Shown here: in pieces, positions 27,291 through 36,092 of the stretch
How positions within the stretch are numbered: the stretch's first letter is position 1
Layout of the letters: each line of letters opens with the position of its first letter
Assembly (NCBI RefSeq): GCF_001293525.1
Contig: NZ_BBYR01000009.1
Span: 45,790-109,789, forward strand
Source: Pseudideonella sakaiensis
Lineage (GTDB): Bacteria; Pseudomonadota; Gammaproteobacteria; Burkholderiales; Burkholderiaceae_C
DNA: 64,000 nt
Reading direction: 5' to 3'
The notes under the pieces: model-generated
What the model was told of the DNA's origin: nothing
Databases searched by the model: none
Seen by the model: the letters and a program-made list of their open reading frames with translations, nothing else
Program-made: the position numbers and the translations under genes

Positions 27291-29081
27291 ATGAACCGAC
27301 CGCTTCCGGCCCTGCCCTGCCGTGCCTGGGCCCGCGCCTACGACCGCGACACGCTGGCCGCCGACACGGTGGCCGCGGCCATCGTCACCATCCTGCTGAT
27401 CCCGCAGAGCCTGGCCTACGCGCTGCTGGCCGGCCTGCCGCCGCAGGCCGGGCTCTACGCGAGCGTGGCCCCGCTGCTCGTCTATGCCGTCTTCGGCAGC
27501 AGCCGGGTGCTGGCGGTCGGGCCGGTGGCGGTGGTCTCGCTGATGACGGCCGCGGCCATCGGCAGCCTGCCGCCGGACCTGCGCGCCGATCCCCAGGGCG
27601 CGGCGCTGGTGCTGGCGGCGCTGAGCGGCGCGATGCTGCTCGCGATGGGGCTGCTGAAGCTGGGCCTGGTGGCGAACTTCCTCAGCCACCCGGTCATCTC
27701 CGGCTTCATCACCGCGTCGGGCCTGCTGATCGCCGCCGGGCAGCTCAAGGGCCTGCTCGGGATCCCGCTCGACGGCCACACGCTGCCGCAGCTGCTGGCG
27801 TCGCTGGCCGGGCAGCTCGGCCGGGTGCACGGCCCGACGCTGGCGGTCGGGGCCGCCACGCTGGCCTTCCTGTTCGGTGTGCGGCACGGGCTGGCCGGGC
27901 TGCTGCAGCGGCTCGGCCTGTCCGCGGGCAGCGCCACGCTGCTGGCACGGGCGGCGCCGGTCGGCGCGATCGGCCTGGCGACCTGGGCCTCGTGGCACTT
28001 CGGCTGGGCGGCCGGCGGCATGAAAGTGGTCGGCACGGTGCCGCAGGGGCTGCCGCCACTCGGCCTGCCGCCGGGCGATCCGGCGCTGTGGCGTGCGCTG
28101 GCGCTGCCGGCGCTGCTGATCAGCGTGGTCGGCTTCGTCGAGTCGGTCTCGGTCGGCCAGACCCTGGCGGCACGCCGGCGCCAGCGCATCGAGCCGGACC
28201 AGGAGCTGGTGGCCCTGGGCGGCGCCAACCTCGCCGCGGCCTTCAGCGGCGGCCTGCCGGTCACCGGCGGCTTCGCACGCTCGGTGGTGAATGCCGATGC
28301 CGGCGCCCGCACCCCGGCGGCGGGGGTGTTCACGGCCGCGGGCCTGCTCGCCGCCTCGCTGTGGCTGACGCCGGCGCTCTATCACCTGCCGCAGGCCGTG
28401 CTCGCGGCCACCATCGTGGTGGCGGTGCTGTCGCTGGTCGACTTCGGGGTGCTGGCGCGCACCTGGCGCTACTCGAAGGCGGATTTCGCCGCGGTCGCCG
28501 CCACCCTGCTCGGCACCCTGCTGCTCGGCGTCGAGCCGGGCCTGGTGGCCGGCGTCGGGCTGTCGCTGGCGCTGCACCTGCTGCGCAGCAGCCGGCCGCA
28601 CATCGCCGAGGTGGGCCGCGTGCCAGGGACCGAGCACTTCCGCAATGTCCAGCGCCACGCGGTGCAGACCAGCGAGCGGCTGCTCGGCCTGCGCGTCGAC
28701 GAGAGCCTGTACTTCGCGAACGCGCGCAGCCTGGAGGACCGCATCAACGATGCGGTGGCCACGCGACCGGCGCTGCAGCACGTCGTGCTGCAGTGCTCCG
28801 CGGTGAACGCCATCGACGCGAGCGCGCTCGACAGCCTGGAGGCGATCGACCAGCGGCTGCGCGAGGCCGGCCTGGCGCTGCACCTGTCCGAGGTGAAGGG
28901 GCCCGTGATGGACAAGCTGGCCGGCACGCCCTTCCTGCGGGCGCTCGGCGGCCGGGTCTTCCTCACCCACTTCCAGGCGGTGGCCGCCCTCGCGCCTGAG
29001 ACACTGCAGGCCCGCGCCGGCACGCCGCCGGCCCCCACCGATGCCGCGCGCGCCGCGGCCGAGCCAGGAGTCACACGATGA
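27291..29081 (+). CDS. SulP-family anion permease with STAS domain
   Basis: 596 residues. The N-terminal two thirds is a multi-helix SLC26/SulP transporter: TILLIPQSLAYALLAGLPPQAGLYAS is the signature, followed by SSRVLAVGPVAVVSLM. A STAS domain (about 455-560) contains LQCSAVNAIDASALDSLEAI. SulP proteins move sulfate, bicarbonate or related anions. Placement after PDO and SQR suggests export of sulfite/sulfate or thiosulfate-type products; direction and ion are not determined. It overlaps the OsmC gene by 4 nt (ATGA). Confidence 0.88.
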   Translation: MNRPLPALPCRAWARAYDRDTLAADTVAAAIVTILLIPQSLAYALLAGLPPQAGLYASVAPLLVYAVFGSSRVLAVGPVAVVSLMTAAAIGSLPPDLRADPQGAALVLAALSGAMLLAMGLLKLGLVANFLSHPVISGFITASGLLIAAGQLKGLLGIPLDGHTLPQLLASLAGQLGRVHGPTLAVGAATLAFLFGVRHGLAGLLQRLGLSAGSATLLARAAPVGAIGLATWASWHFGWAAGGMKVVGTVPQGLPPLGLPPGDPALWRALALPALLISVVGFVESVSVGQTLAARRRQRIEPDQELVALGGANLAAAFSGGLPVTGGFARSVVNADAGARTPAAGVFTAAGLLAASLWLTPALYHLPQAVLAATIVVAVLSLVDFGVLARTWRYSKADFAAVAATLLGTLLLGVEPGLVAGVGLSLALHLLRSSRPHIAEVGRVPGTEHFRNVQRHAVQTSERLLGLRVDESLYFANARSLEDRINDAVATRPALQHVVLQCSAVNAIDASALDSLEAIDQRLREAGLALHLSEVKGPVMDKLAGTPFLRALGGRVFLTHFQAVAALAPETLQARAGTPPAPTDAARAAAEPGVTR

Positions 29082-29524
29082 GCGACGAGCCGGTGCGCGT
29101 CACGCTGCAGCAACAGCAGGACTACCGTTTCGAGGTCGCGTTCGGCGCGCCGGTGCCGCCACTGGTCGCCGACGAGCCGCCGCCGCTGGGGGGATCGGCC
29201 GGGCCCTCGCCGGTGCAGCTGCTCGCGGCGGCGGTGGGCAACTGCCTCGCCGACTCGCTGCTGTTCGCGCTGCGCAAGTTCCACCAGGCGCCGGAGCCGA
29301 TCCGTGCCGAGGTGGCGGCGCACGTCGGGCGCAATGCCGAGGGGCGGCTGCGCGTGCTGCGCATCGAGGCGGCACTGCACCTCGGCGTGGCCGCCGACAC
29401 GCTGCAGCACCTGGACCGCGTGCTGCAGGGCTTCGAGGCCTACTGCACCGTCACGCAGAGCGTGGGTGCCGGCATCCCGGTCACGGTGCAGGTGCACGAC
29501 GCCAGCGGACGCGCGCTGCGCTGA
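29078..29524 (+). CDS. OsmC-family protein
   Basis: 148 residues. GGSAGPSPVQLLAAAVGNCLADSLLFALRKF carries the first catalytic cysteine (GNC) and EAYCTVTQSVGAGIPV the second (YC), the arrangement of OsmC/Ohr-like thiol peroxidases. In the sulfide operon it may remove peroxides or polysulfides. Last gene of the operon by overlap with sulP. Confidence 0.85.
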   Translation: MSDEPVRVTLQQQQDYRFEVAFGAPVPPLVADEPPPLGGSAGPSPVQLLAAAVGNCLADSLLFALRKFHQAPEPIRAEVAAHVGRNAEGRLRVLRIEAALHLGVAADTLQHLDRVLQGFEAYCTVTQSVGAGIPVTVQVHDASGRALR

Positions 29525-29714
29525 CGCGCGCCGCGGCCCGCGCCGTCCGCCGAGGCCGCCCCCCCTGAGCGCGGGGGTGCCCACCTGCGGATCCCGGTCG
29601 CCGCGTGACGGATTGCGCTGTCTTGCCCGCAGGCGCGCGGGGACTTCGGCGGAACGTCGACGCCACCCCCTCGCCGGTGCGAGGATGGGCCCGGAACTTG
29701 CGATCCCGCCGCCC
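29525..29714. other. Short intergenic stretch
   Basis: No gene, no clear promoter or terminator recognised between the OsmC gene and the YbiB-like gene. Confidence 0.4.
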
Positions 29715-30689
29715 ATGTCCGACCTGCCCCTCGCCCCCTACCTGAAAGACATCGGCCGCGGCAAGGAGGGTGCGCGCGCCCTCGATGCCGAGGCCGCCGA
29801 GGCGGTGTTCGCCGCGGTGCTGGACGGGCGCGTCGGCCCGGTCGAGCTCGGCGCCTTCGTGATGGCGATGCGCATCAAGGGCGAGTCGCAGGACGAGCTG
29901 GCCGGCTTCCTGCAGGCCGTGCAGGCGCGCTGCCTGCGGCTGGAGCCGGCCCGGCCGACGGTGGTGCTGCCCTCGTACAACGGCTCGCGCAAGCTGCCCA
30001 ACCTGACGGCGCTGCTGGCCCTGCTGCTGGCGCAGGACGGCGTCCAGGTGCTCGTGCACGGCCCGACGTCCGACCCTGCGCGCGTGACCACCGCCGAGAT
30101 CTTCCACGCGCTCGGGCTGCCGGTCGCGGGCGACGTCGGCGACATCCTCGACGGCTGGCGCCGCCACGAGCCGGTGTTCGTGCCGACCGACGCGCTGTGC
30201 CCGCCGCTGGCCCGCCTGCTCGCGCTGCGCTGGACCGTGGGCCTGCGCAACTCCGGCCACACGGTGGCCAAGCTGCTCGACCCCTGCGCCGGCGGCCGGT
30301 CGATCCGCGTCGTCAACTACACCCACCCCGAGTACGGCAGCGCGCTGCAATCCTTCCTCGGCGCCACCGGCGCGAACGCGATGCTGCTGCGCGGCACCGA
30401 GGGCGAGCCGGCGGCCGACCCGCGACGCCAGCCGCGCATGGAGGTCTTCCTGGGCGGCCGCCTGAGGCCGGAGCTCGGCTGTGCGGCCCAGGAGGGCGTG
30501 CTGGCCGAGCTGCCGGTGCTGCCGCGCGACACCGACGCGGCAACCACCGCGCTCTACATCCAGTCCGTCGTCAGCGGCGAGAAGCCGGCGCCCGCGCCGC
30601 TGCAGCAGCAGGTGGCCGCACTGCGGCGCGCGCTGGAGGCGCTGCAGGCCGGGCCGGCGGCCCCCGCCGCGCGCGCCGGGGCCGGCTGA
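29715..30689 (+). CDS. ybiB: YbiB-like (TrpD2) DNA-binding protein
   Basis: 324 residues. The fold is that of anthranilate phosphoribosyltransferase: RGKEGARALDAEAAEAVFAAVLDGRVG at the N-terminus, a helical MRIKGESQDELAGFLQA segment, VVLPSYNGSRKLPNLTALLALLLA in place of the PRPP-binding GTGGD loop, and RNSGHTVAKLLDP. The replacement of the PRPP loop by SYNGSRK marks YbiB/TrpD2, which binds nucleic acid instead of acting in tryptophan synthesis. ATG 29715 is used; ATG 29685 is an alternative. Confidence 0.85.
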   Translation: MSDLPLAPYLKDIGRGKEGARALDAEAAEAVFAAVLDGRVGPVELGAFVMAMRIKGESQDELAGFLQAVQARCLRLEPARPTVVLPSYNGSRKLPNLTALLALLLAQDGVQVLVHGPTSDPARVTTAEIFHALGLPVAGDVGDILDGWRRHEPVFVPTDALCPPLARLLALRWTVGLRNSGHTVAKLLDPCAGGRSIRVVNYTHPEYGSALQSFLGATGANAMLLRGTEGEPAADPRRQPRMEVFLGGRLRPELGCAAQEGVLAELPVLPRDTDAATTALYIQSVVSGEKPAPAPLQQQVAALRRALEALQAGPAAPAARAGAG

Positions 30690-30708
30690 CACCGGCGCGC
30701 GCCGGCCG

Positions 30709-32364
30709 TCAGCCTGCGGACGGCCGCGGCGGCAGCGGCACCATCACCGGCTGGCCCGGCGCGCTGCAGCCGCTGTCGCAGCAGCGGCCGGGCTGGCGGT
30801 TGCGGGTGATCGCGCGCGCCGGGCCACCGGCCTGCGGCGCCAGCACGCCACGCTCCAGCAGCCGCTCGACCAGGTCGACCTTGCTGCCCACCGGGTAGTG
30901 GCGCCAGATCTCCTGCTTCATCGCGGCCGGCGAGCCGCCGCCGTGCAGGCTGATCAGCGAGGTCCAGCCGCCCTGGTAGGACGCGGTGAGGTCCTCCATG
31001 AAGCGCGCCACCTCGATGCGCTTGTCGTAGGGCACGGCCGGGTTGGCGCGCAGCACCTCGGCCAGCGTGGCGGCGGTGGCCGGGTTGTGGTCTTCGTCCG
31101 GGCCCGGCAACGCGACGATCAGCCCGCCCGAGACTTCGTGCGCCAGCCGGTGCATGTCGTAGACCTGGGTCGCGAGCAGCAGCTTGCCGATGTTCGCGAA
31201 CACCGGTTCGGGCATGTAGTTGCCCGCCAGCGGGTCGCGCGTGGCATAGACGCTGGCGGCCACGCCGCAGGCATAGAAGCCCTCGGTGATCTTGATCAGC
31301 TCGACCATCGGCTCGCGCAGGTTGGCCCGCTCGCCCGGGTCGAAGCCGTTGGCCTCGCACATCAGCGCGCCGGCGCCGATCAGCAGGTCGCCGAAGCCGG
31401 CGCGCGCGCCGATGCAGCTGTGACGGTGGTGGGTGGCGTAGGCGTAGGTCAGCGTCTGCGAGTGCGCCCACTCGCCGTCGAAGAAGACCCGGTCCCAGGG
31501 CACGAAGACGCGGTCGAACACCACCACCGCCGTGGTCTGGCCGTACTTGCGGGAGAACAGCGCGGCGCCGTGCTCCGCCTTCTCGCCGGGGCGCCCGGCC
31601 GGCCGCGCGATGATCGTCAGCCCCGGCGCATCGACCGGCACGGCGCAGCAGACGGCGAAGGCGGCGTCGGCCTCGCCCATCGCGCGGCAGGGCATCACCA
31701 TCAGCTCGTGCACGTAGGGCGCCGCGGTGACGATCGCCTTGGTGCCCGAAATCACCAGGCCGCGCCCGTCGCGCTCGACCACGTGGACGTAGGTGTCCGG
31801 CTGCGCCTGCTCGTGCGGCCGGCGGCTGCGGTCGCCCTTCGCATCGGTCATCGCGATGCCGATCGCCAGGTCGTGCTGCTGGACGTGGTCGAGGTAGGCG
31901 TCGAAGCGGTCGCGGTGGGTGCGGCCGCCGCGCGCCTCGTCGATCGCGGCGCAGACCTGCGCCAGCCCGTTCAGCGCGTCGTGGGCGAGGTAGCGCTGCG
32001 CGCAGCCGGTCTCCTGGCACAGCACGCGCACGGCCTCCAGCTTGTTGAGCAGGTCGCCGGCCGATTCGTTGACGTGCAGCATGCGCGGCACGGTGCGGCC
32101 GCCGCGCCGCGTCTGCACCGCCGTCATCAGCGGCGCCAGCGCGGGGTCGTGCGCCATGTCGTAGCTGACGCCCAGGGCCTGCACGCCCGGCCGCAGCGCC
32201 GGCTCGTCGGCCACCGACTCGACGCGCCGCCCGTCGACGTAGACCGTGGGGCGGTAGCGGCGCAGCGACTCGCGGTAGTCGGCCGCGGACATGCCGCGCC
32301 AGGGCACGGCCGGGGCATGGGATGCCGGCAAGGGCAGCGCGGCCTGGGACAGCGGGGCGTTCAT
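30709..32364 (-). CDS. HpaB/4-hydroxybutyryl-CoA dehydratase-like flavoprotein
   Basis: 551 residues of the 4-hydroxyphenylacetate 3-hydroxylase superfamily (acyl-CoA dehydrogenase-like fold). Family segments are DYRESLRRYRPTVYVDG, the FAD-side ISGTKAIVTAAPYVHELMV and a conserved HHRHS (His313-314). In 4-hydroxybutyryl-CoA dehydratase three cysteines and one histidine hold a [4Fe-4S] cluster; here Cys121 is kept but the next cysteine is Tyr125 and the third is Ala321, so a cluster is unlikely. A Cys-rich tail (GRCCDSGC, near 525-532) is unusual. Substrate unknown; divergent from a TetR regulator with a shared operator. Confidence 0.82.
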   Translation of the reverse strand: MNAPLSQAALPLPASHAPAVPWRGMSAADYRESLRRYRPTVYVDGRRVESVADEPALRPGVQALGVSYDMAHDPALAPLMTAVQTRRGGRTVPRMLHVNESAGDLLNKLEAVRVLCQETGCAQRYLAHDALNGLAQVCAAIDEARGGRTHRDRFDAYLDHVQQHDLAIGIAMTDAKGDRSRRPHEQAQPDTYVHVVERDGRGLVISGTKAIVTAAPYVHELMVMPCRAMGEADAAFAVCCAVPVDAPGLTIIARPAGRPGEKAEHGAALFSRKYGQTTAVVVFDRVFVPWDRVFFDGEWAHSQTLTYAYATHHRHSCIGARAGFGDLLIGAGALMCEANGFDPGERANLREPMVELIKITEGFYACGVAASVYATRDPLAGNYMPEPVFANIGKLLLATQVYDMHRLAHEVSGGLIVALPGPDEDHNPATAATLAEVLRANPAVPYDKRIEVARFMEDLTASYQGGWTSLISLHGGGSPAAMKQEIWRHYPVGSKVDLVERLLERGVLAPQAGGPARAITRNRQPGRCCDSGCSAPGQPVMVPLPPRPSAG

Positions 32365-32398
32365 CGGGGACTCCGTTGCTGGGGCGGGTCCGCAGATT

Positions 32399-32413
32399 CT
32401 GAACAGTGTTCAG
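32399..32413. promoter_or_regulatory. TetR-type operator between divergent genes
   Basis: CTGAACA-G-TGTTCAG is a perfect 15-bp palindrome, 35 nt before the HpaB-like start and 29 nt before the TetR ATG. Its size and symmetry are typical of TetR-family operators, so it probably controls both genes. Confidence 0.75.
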
Positions 32414-32441
32414 TCCGTTGCGCACCCGTAGAATCCTGGGC

Positions 32442-33167
32442 ATGTCCCCACCCTCCCCGCCGGACCCCTGCCCGCCCGCGGCCGCCGGCACGACGCCGCG
32501 CGAGCGGCGCCACCGCGCGATGGCCGAGGTGCGGCGCGGCCTGGTGCTGCAGGCGGCGCGCGAGGCCTTCCTGGAGCGCGGCCTGGATGGCGCCAGCCTG
32601 CGCGAGATCGCCCGGCGCGCCGGCTACTCGCCGGGTGCGCTCTACGGCTACTTCGCCAGCAAGGAAGCGGTCTACGCCGCGCTGCTGGAGGACTCGCTCG
32701 ACCGGCTGACGCGGCAGGTGCAGGCGGCCGCCGCCGGGGACGACGGGTCTGGCGACGCGCCGGCAGCGCCGGCGGCCCTTGCACGCCGGCTGCAGGCACA
32801 GGCCGCGGCCTTCTTCGAGTTCTACCGCGAGCATCCGCGCGACCTGGACCTCGGCTTCTACCTGTTCCAGGGCATGCAGCCGCGCGGCCTGACGCCGGCG
32901 CTCAACGAGCGCCTGAACCAGCGGCTGAAGGACGCACTGGCGCCGATCGAGGCCACGCTGCGCGCCGCCGGGCAGGACCCCGCCGGCGCGCGCGCCGAGG
33001 TGACGGCCTTCTTCGCGCAGGCGGTGGGCCTGCTGCTGCTCAGCCACACCGGACGCATCCGCACCTTCGGGCCCTCGTCGCAGGCACTGCTCGCGGCCTA
33101 CCTGGTCCAGCTGTGCCGGCGCTGCGGGCTGCCCGCGCCGGACGCGCCGCGGAGAAACGCCGCGTGA
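32442..33167 (+). CDS. TetR/AcrR-family transcriptional regulator
   Basis: 241 residues. N-terminal helix-turn-helix VLQAAREAFLERGLDGASLREIARRAGYSPGALYGYFASKEAVYAALL (about residues 31-80) is a textbook TetR DNA-binding domain; the rest is the helical ligand domain. ATG 32442 follows the palindromic operator; an upstream GTG at 32406 lies inside the operator and is unlikely. It probably represses itself and the divergent flavoprotein; the ligand is unknown. Its stop overlaps the GTG of the isochorismatase-like gene. Confidence 0.9.
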   Translation: MSPPSPPDPCPPAAAGTTPRERRHRAMAEVRRGLVLQAAREAFLERGLDGASLREIARRAGYSPGALYGYFASKEAVYAALLEDSLDRLTRQVQAAAAGDDGSGDAPAAPAALARRLQAQAAAFFEFYREHPRDLDLGFYLFQGMQPRGLTPALNERLNQRLKDALAPIEATLRAAGQDPAGARAEVTAFFAQAVGLLLLSHTGRIRTFGPSSQALLAAYLVQLCRRCGLPAPDAPRRNAA

Positions 33168-33751
33168 GCGCCGACGACCCGCTGCGCCGCCTCGACGCCG
33201 ACCGGGCGGTGCTCGTGCTGGTGGATTACCAGCAGCGCCTGCTGCCCGCCCTCGACGGGGGCGAGGCCGCACTGGCCGACGCGCTCGCGCTGGCGGACCT
33301 GGCCCGGGCACTCGCGGTCCCGGTCCTCGGCACCGAGCAGAACCCGGACGGCCTCGGGCCGAACCACCCCGCGCTGCGCGAGCGCTGCGCGCGCACGCTG
33401 CCGAAGCAGCATTTCGACGCCTGCGAGGACGGCCTCGGCGCGGCCATCGCCGACGCGCGGCCGCTGCCGCCGGGCGGCGGGCCGGCCGACGTGGTGATCG
33501 CCGGCTGCGAAGCCCACGTCTGCCTGCTGCAGACCGCGCTGGGCCTGCGCCGCGCGGGCCACGCCGTCTGGGCCGTCGCGTCGGCCTGCGCGTCGCGCCG
33601 CGCCGAGGACCGCGCGCTCGGCCTGCAGCGGCTGCAGGCGGCCGGCGTCGGCCTGGTGGCCTGGGAGATGGTCGCCTTCGAGTGGCTGCAGCACGCCCGG
33701 CACCCGCGCTTCAAGGCGGTGCTGCCGCTGATCAAGGGCCGGCCGGCCTGA
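33164..33751 (+). CDS. Isochorismatase-like cysteine hydrolase
   Basis: 195 residues from a GTG, preceded by GGAG at 33151-33154. The triad is visible: Asp in VLVDYQQRL, Lys in LPKQHFDAC and Cys in GCEAHVCLLQTA. Members hydrolyse isochorismate, nicotinamide or N-carbamoyl compounds; closest type here is the YcaC-like/hydrolase group with unknown substrates. It overlaps tetR by 4 nt (GTGA) and so shares its regulation, and is followed 43 nt later by an MFS transporter. Confidence 0.85.
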   Translation: MSADDPLRRLDADRAVLVLVDYQQRLLPALDGGEAALADALALADLARALAVPVLGTEQNPDGLGPNHPALRERCARTLPKQHFDACEDGLGAAIADARPLPPGGGPADVVIAGCEAHVCLLQTALGLRRAGHAVWAVASACASRRAEDRALGLQRLQAAGVGLVAWEMVAFEWLQHARHPRFKAVLPLIKGRPA

Positions 33752-33794
33752 GCGCGGCGTGGGCGCCGGCGACGTCCCCGGTCGGGCCGGGCCC

Positions 33795-35021
33795 ATGCCC
33801 GAGGCCAGCGTGCCGCCCACGCCGGCGCCGCCGCGCCACGTCGTGCCGTGGATCGCCGCGGCCCAGCTGTTCGGCACCTCGCTGTGGTTCAGCGCGAACA
33901 GCGCCGCCGACGACCTGGCACGGCGCTGGGGCCTGGCGACGGCCGACATCGGCCACCTGACCGTCGCGGTGCAGGCGGGCTTCATCGCCGGCACGCTGCT
34001 GCTGGCGCTGAGCGGCCTGGCCGACCGCTTCCGCGCCAGCCGCATCTTCGTCGCCTGCGCGCTGCTCGGCGCGGCCGCGAACGCGGGTTTCGCGCTGCTG
34101 TCGGGCGGGCTGGCGGATGCGCTGGCCTGGCGCTTCGTCGTCGGGCTGACGCTGGCCGGCATCTACCCGCTGGGCATGAAGCTGATCATCGGCTGGGCAC
34201 CGGGCCGGGCCGGGGCCGCGCTGGCGGTGCTGGTGGGCATGCTGGTGATCGGCACCGCGCTGCCGCACCTGTTGCGCGCGCTCGGCCAGGCCTGGGACGG
34301 CCGCCTGGTGATCCTCGCGTCGTCCGGCCTGGCGCTGGTCTCGGCCGCGATGGTCGGCCGCCTGGGCGACGGACCGCACCAGGCGCCCTCGCCAGCCCGC
34401 GGCCCCGCCGCGCGGCCGATGCCGGCCCAGCTGCTGGCCGCGCTGCGCGTGCCGGCCTTCCGCGCGGCGGCGCTGGGCTACTTCGGCCACATGTGGGAGC
34501 TGTATGCCTTCTGGACGCTGGTGCCGATGCTGCTCGCCCGCTCCTCGCTCGGAGCGGCCGGCGCCGACCTGGCGACGCTGTCCTTCGCGGTGATCGCGGT
34601 GGGTGGGCTCGGCTGCTTCGCCGGCGGGCTGGCCAGCACGCGCTGGGGCAGCGCGCGGGTCGCCGCCGCCGCGCTGGCCGGCTCCGGCGGCTGTGCCCTG
34701 GTGTTCGCCGCCGGCGGTCACGCCTGGGCGCCGCTGCCGCTCGCGCTGCTGCTGCTGGCCTGGGGCACGACCGTGGTGGCGGACTCGCCGCACTTCTCGG
34801 CGCTGTCCGCGCGGGCCAGCCCGCCCGCGCTGGTCGGCAGCGCGCTGGCCGTGCAGAACGGCATCGGCTTCGCGCTGACGCTGGGGGCGATCGCGCTGGT
34901 GACGGGCCAGCTCGACCGGGTCGGCCCGGCCGTCGTCTGGTGGCTGGTCCCGGGGCCGCTGCTCGGGCTGCTCGGCCTGTGGCCGCTCTGGCGGCCGGGC
35001 CGGCCGCCACCTCCCGGCTGA
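33795..35021 (+). CDS. Major facilitator superfamily transporter
   Basis: 408 residues, 12 predicted membrane helices. The first reads WIAAAQLFGTSLWFSANSAADDLARRW, characteristic of a nitrate/cyanate-like MFS subgroup; the loop motif GLADRFRASR after helix 2-3 and the second-half start FGHMWELYAFWTLVPMLL are also visible. ATG 33795 is chosen over an upstream GTG (33759) because the latter adds a Gly/Pro-rich stretch. Probable import or export of the compound handled by the neighbouring hydrolase; substrate unknown. Confidence 0.85.
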   Translation: MPEASVPPTPAPPRHVVPWIAAAQLFGTSLWFSANSAADDLARRWGLATADIGHLTVAVQAGFIAGTLLLALSGLADRFRASRIFVACALLGAAANAGFALLSGGLADALAWRFVVGLTLAGIYPLGMKLIIGWAPGRAGAALAVLVGMLVIGTALPHLLRALGQAWDGRLVILASSGLALVSAAMVGRLGDGPHQAPSPARGPAARPMPAQLLAALRVPAFRAAALGYFGHMWELYAFWTLVPMLLARSSLGAAGADLATLSFAVIAVGGLGCFAGGLASTRWGSARVAAAALAGSGGCALVFAAGGHAWAPLPLALLLLAWGTTVVADSPHFSALSARASPPALVGSALAVQNGIGFALTLGAIALVTGQLDRVGPAVVWWLVPGPLLGLLGLWPLWRPGRPPPPG

Positions 35022-35165
35022 CGCCGCCAGGCCAGGGGACCGCCTGCGCTCGGTCGGCGGCGGCCTGTCCGGCCGCTGCCGCGCTTCGTCGCACGCGGCG
35101 CGACGTCGGGTCCGGTTCGGGCCAGACTGCGCGGCCATCCCCCCACCGCCCGACGCCCCCTGCCC

Positions 35166-35930
35166 GTGCCGACCGCTCGCCTGCCCGCCTCCCCGCCCGC
35201 TCCCACCCGCCCGCGCACCGGCGTCGGCCGCACGGCCTCCCGCCGGCGGCCGGCGCTGTTCGCCGCCGCCGCGGGGGCCGTGCTCGCAGCCGCCGCCCTG
35301 GCCGGCTGCGCGACCGTCCGCCCTGCAACGATGGCCCTGCCGGCGCCGCTCGCCAACCTGTCGTCGGAGACGCTGGACGGCCTGGGCGGCGGCCGGCGCG
35401 GCGACTTCCGGCTCGCCGGCGAGCCGGTCCACTTCGAGCGCGGCCTGGACCGCCTGCAGCTGTTCGACCTCGTGACGCACGAGCGCGCGGCCAGCCGCTA
35501 CCGCTTCGAACCAGCCGGCGGCCCGCCGGTCGAGGCGGTCTGCCAGGGGCGCCAGACCACGCTGTCGATCGGCGGCGCCGAGGCGAGGGCCCGTCCCGCG
35601 CGGCTCGCCTGCCAGTGGCAGGGCACGGCGGCACCGACCCGGCTGACGCTGGACGCCGTCGCGCGCGCGGGCGGCCGCGAGGAGCGCCAGGGCGTGTTCA
35701 GCGCGGGGCCGCTGACGCTCGAGCTGCAGTCCGTGCACCGCTGGGACGGCGCGGCACTGCCCGTGGCCGAGCCGGTGGGCTACGTGATGAGCGTGCAGGG
35801 CCGCCCCGTCGGCGCGCTCGAGCTGAACGGCACGCCGCGCCTGTGGCGCCCCGCCGAGCCGGGGCCGCTGCGCGATGCCGTGACCTGGGCCGCGCTGGCG
35901 CTGGCACTGAGCTGGGGCCCGGGCGGCTGA
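35166..35930 (+). CDS. Putative outer-membrane lipoprotein of unknown function
   Basis: 254 residues from a GTG. After a basic N-terminus, LFAAAAGAVLAAAALAGC is a hydrophobic segment ending in a lipobox (LAGC, Cys near residue 48). The mature part has a RLQLFDLVTHERAASRYRFEP-like beta-rich pattern and ends with a hydrophobic TWAALALALSW helix. The signal region is unusually long at its N-terminal side, so a later start is possible. Not recognised beyond being a probable lipoprotein. Confidence 0.65.
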   Translation: MPTARLPASPPAPTRPRTGVGRTASRRRPALFAAAAGAVLAAAALAGCATVRPATMALPAPLANLSSETLDGLGGGRRGDFRLAGEPVHFERGLDRLQLFDLVTHERAASRYRFEPAGGPPVEAVCQGRQTTLSIGGAEARARPARLACQWQGTAAPTRLTLDAVARAGGREERQGVFSAGPLTLELQSVHRWDGAALPVAEPVGYVMSVQGRPVGALELNGTPRLWRPAEPGPLRDAVTWAALALALSWGPGG

Positions 35931-36092
35931 GGCCCTCGGACCGGGCGCGGCGCCGGCGCAGCAGCCGCCCCAGGGCGCAGGGTCGGGGCCGTCCGCGGGG
36001 GCGGCGATGAGGGGATGGGCGGCCGGTTTCCGTTACAGGGACAGGGCGCCCACCGCCCGCTTCGCCGCCTGCGGCCTCCACCCCTGCGCACC

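Noticed and set aside
30709..32364. Calling the gene 4-hydroxybutyryl-CoA dehydratase
   Set aside because: Two of the three Fe-S cysteines seem to be missing, so only the superfamily is named.
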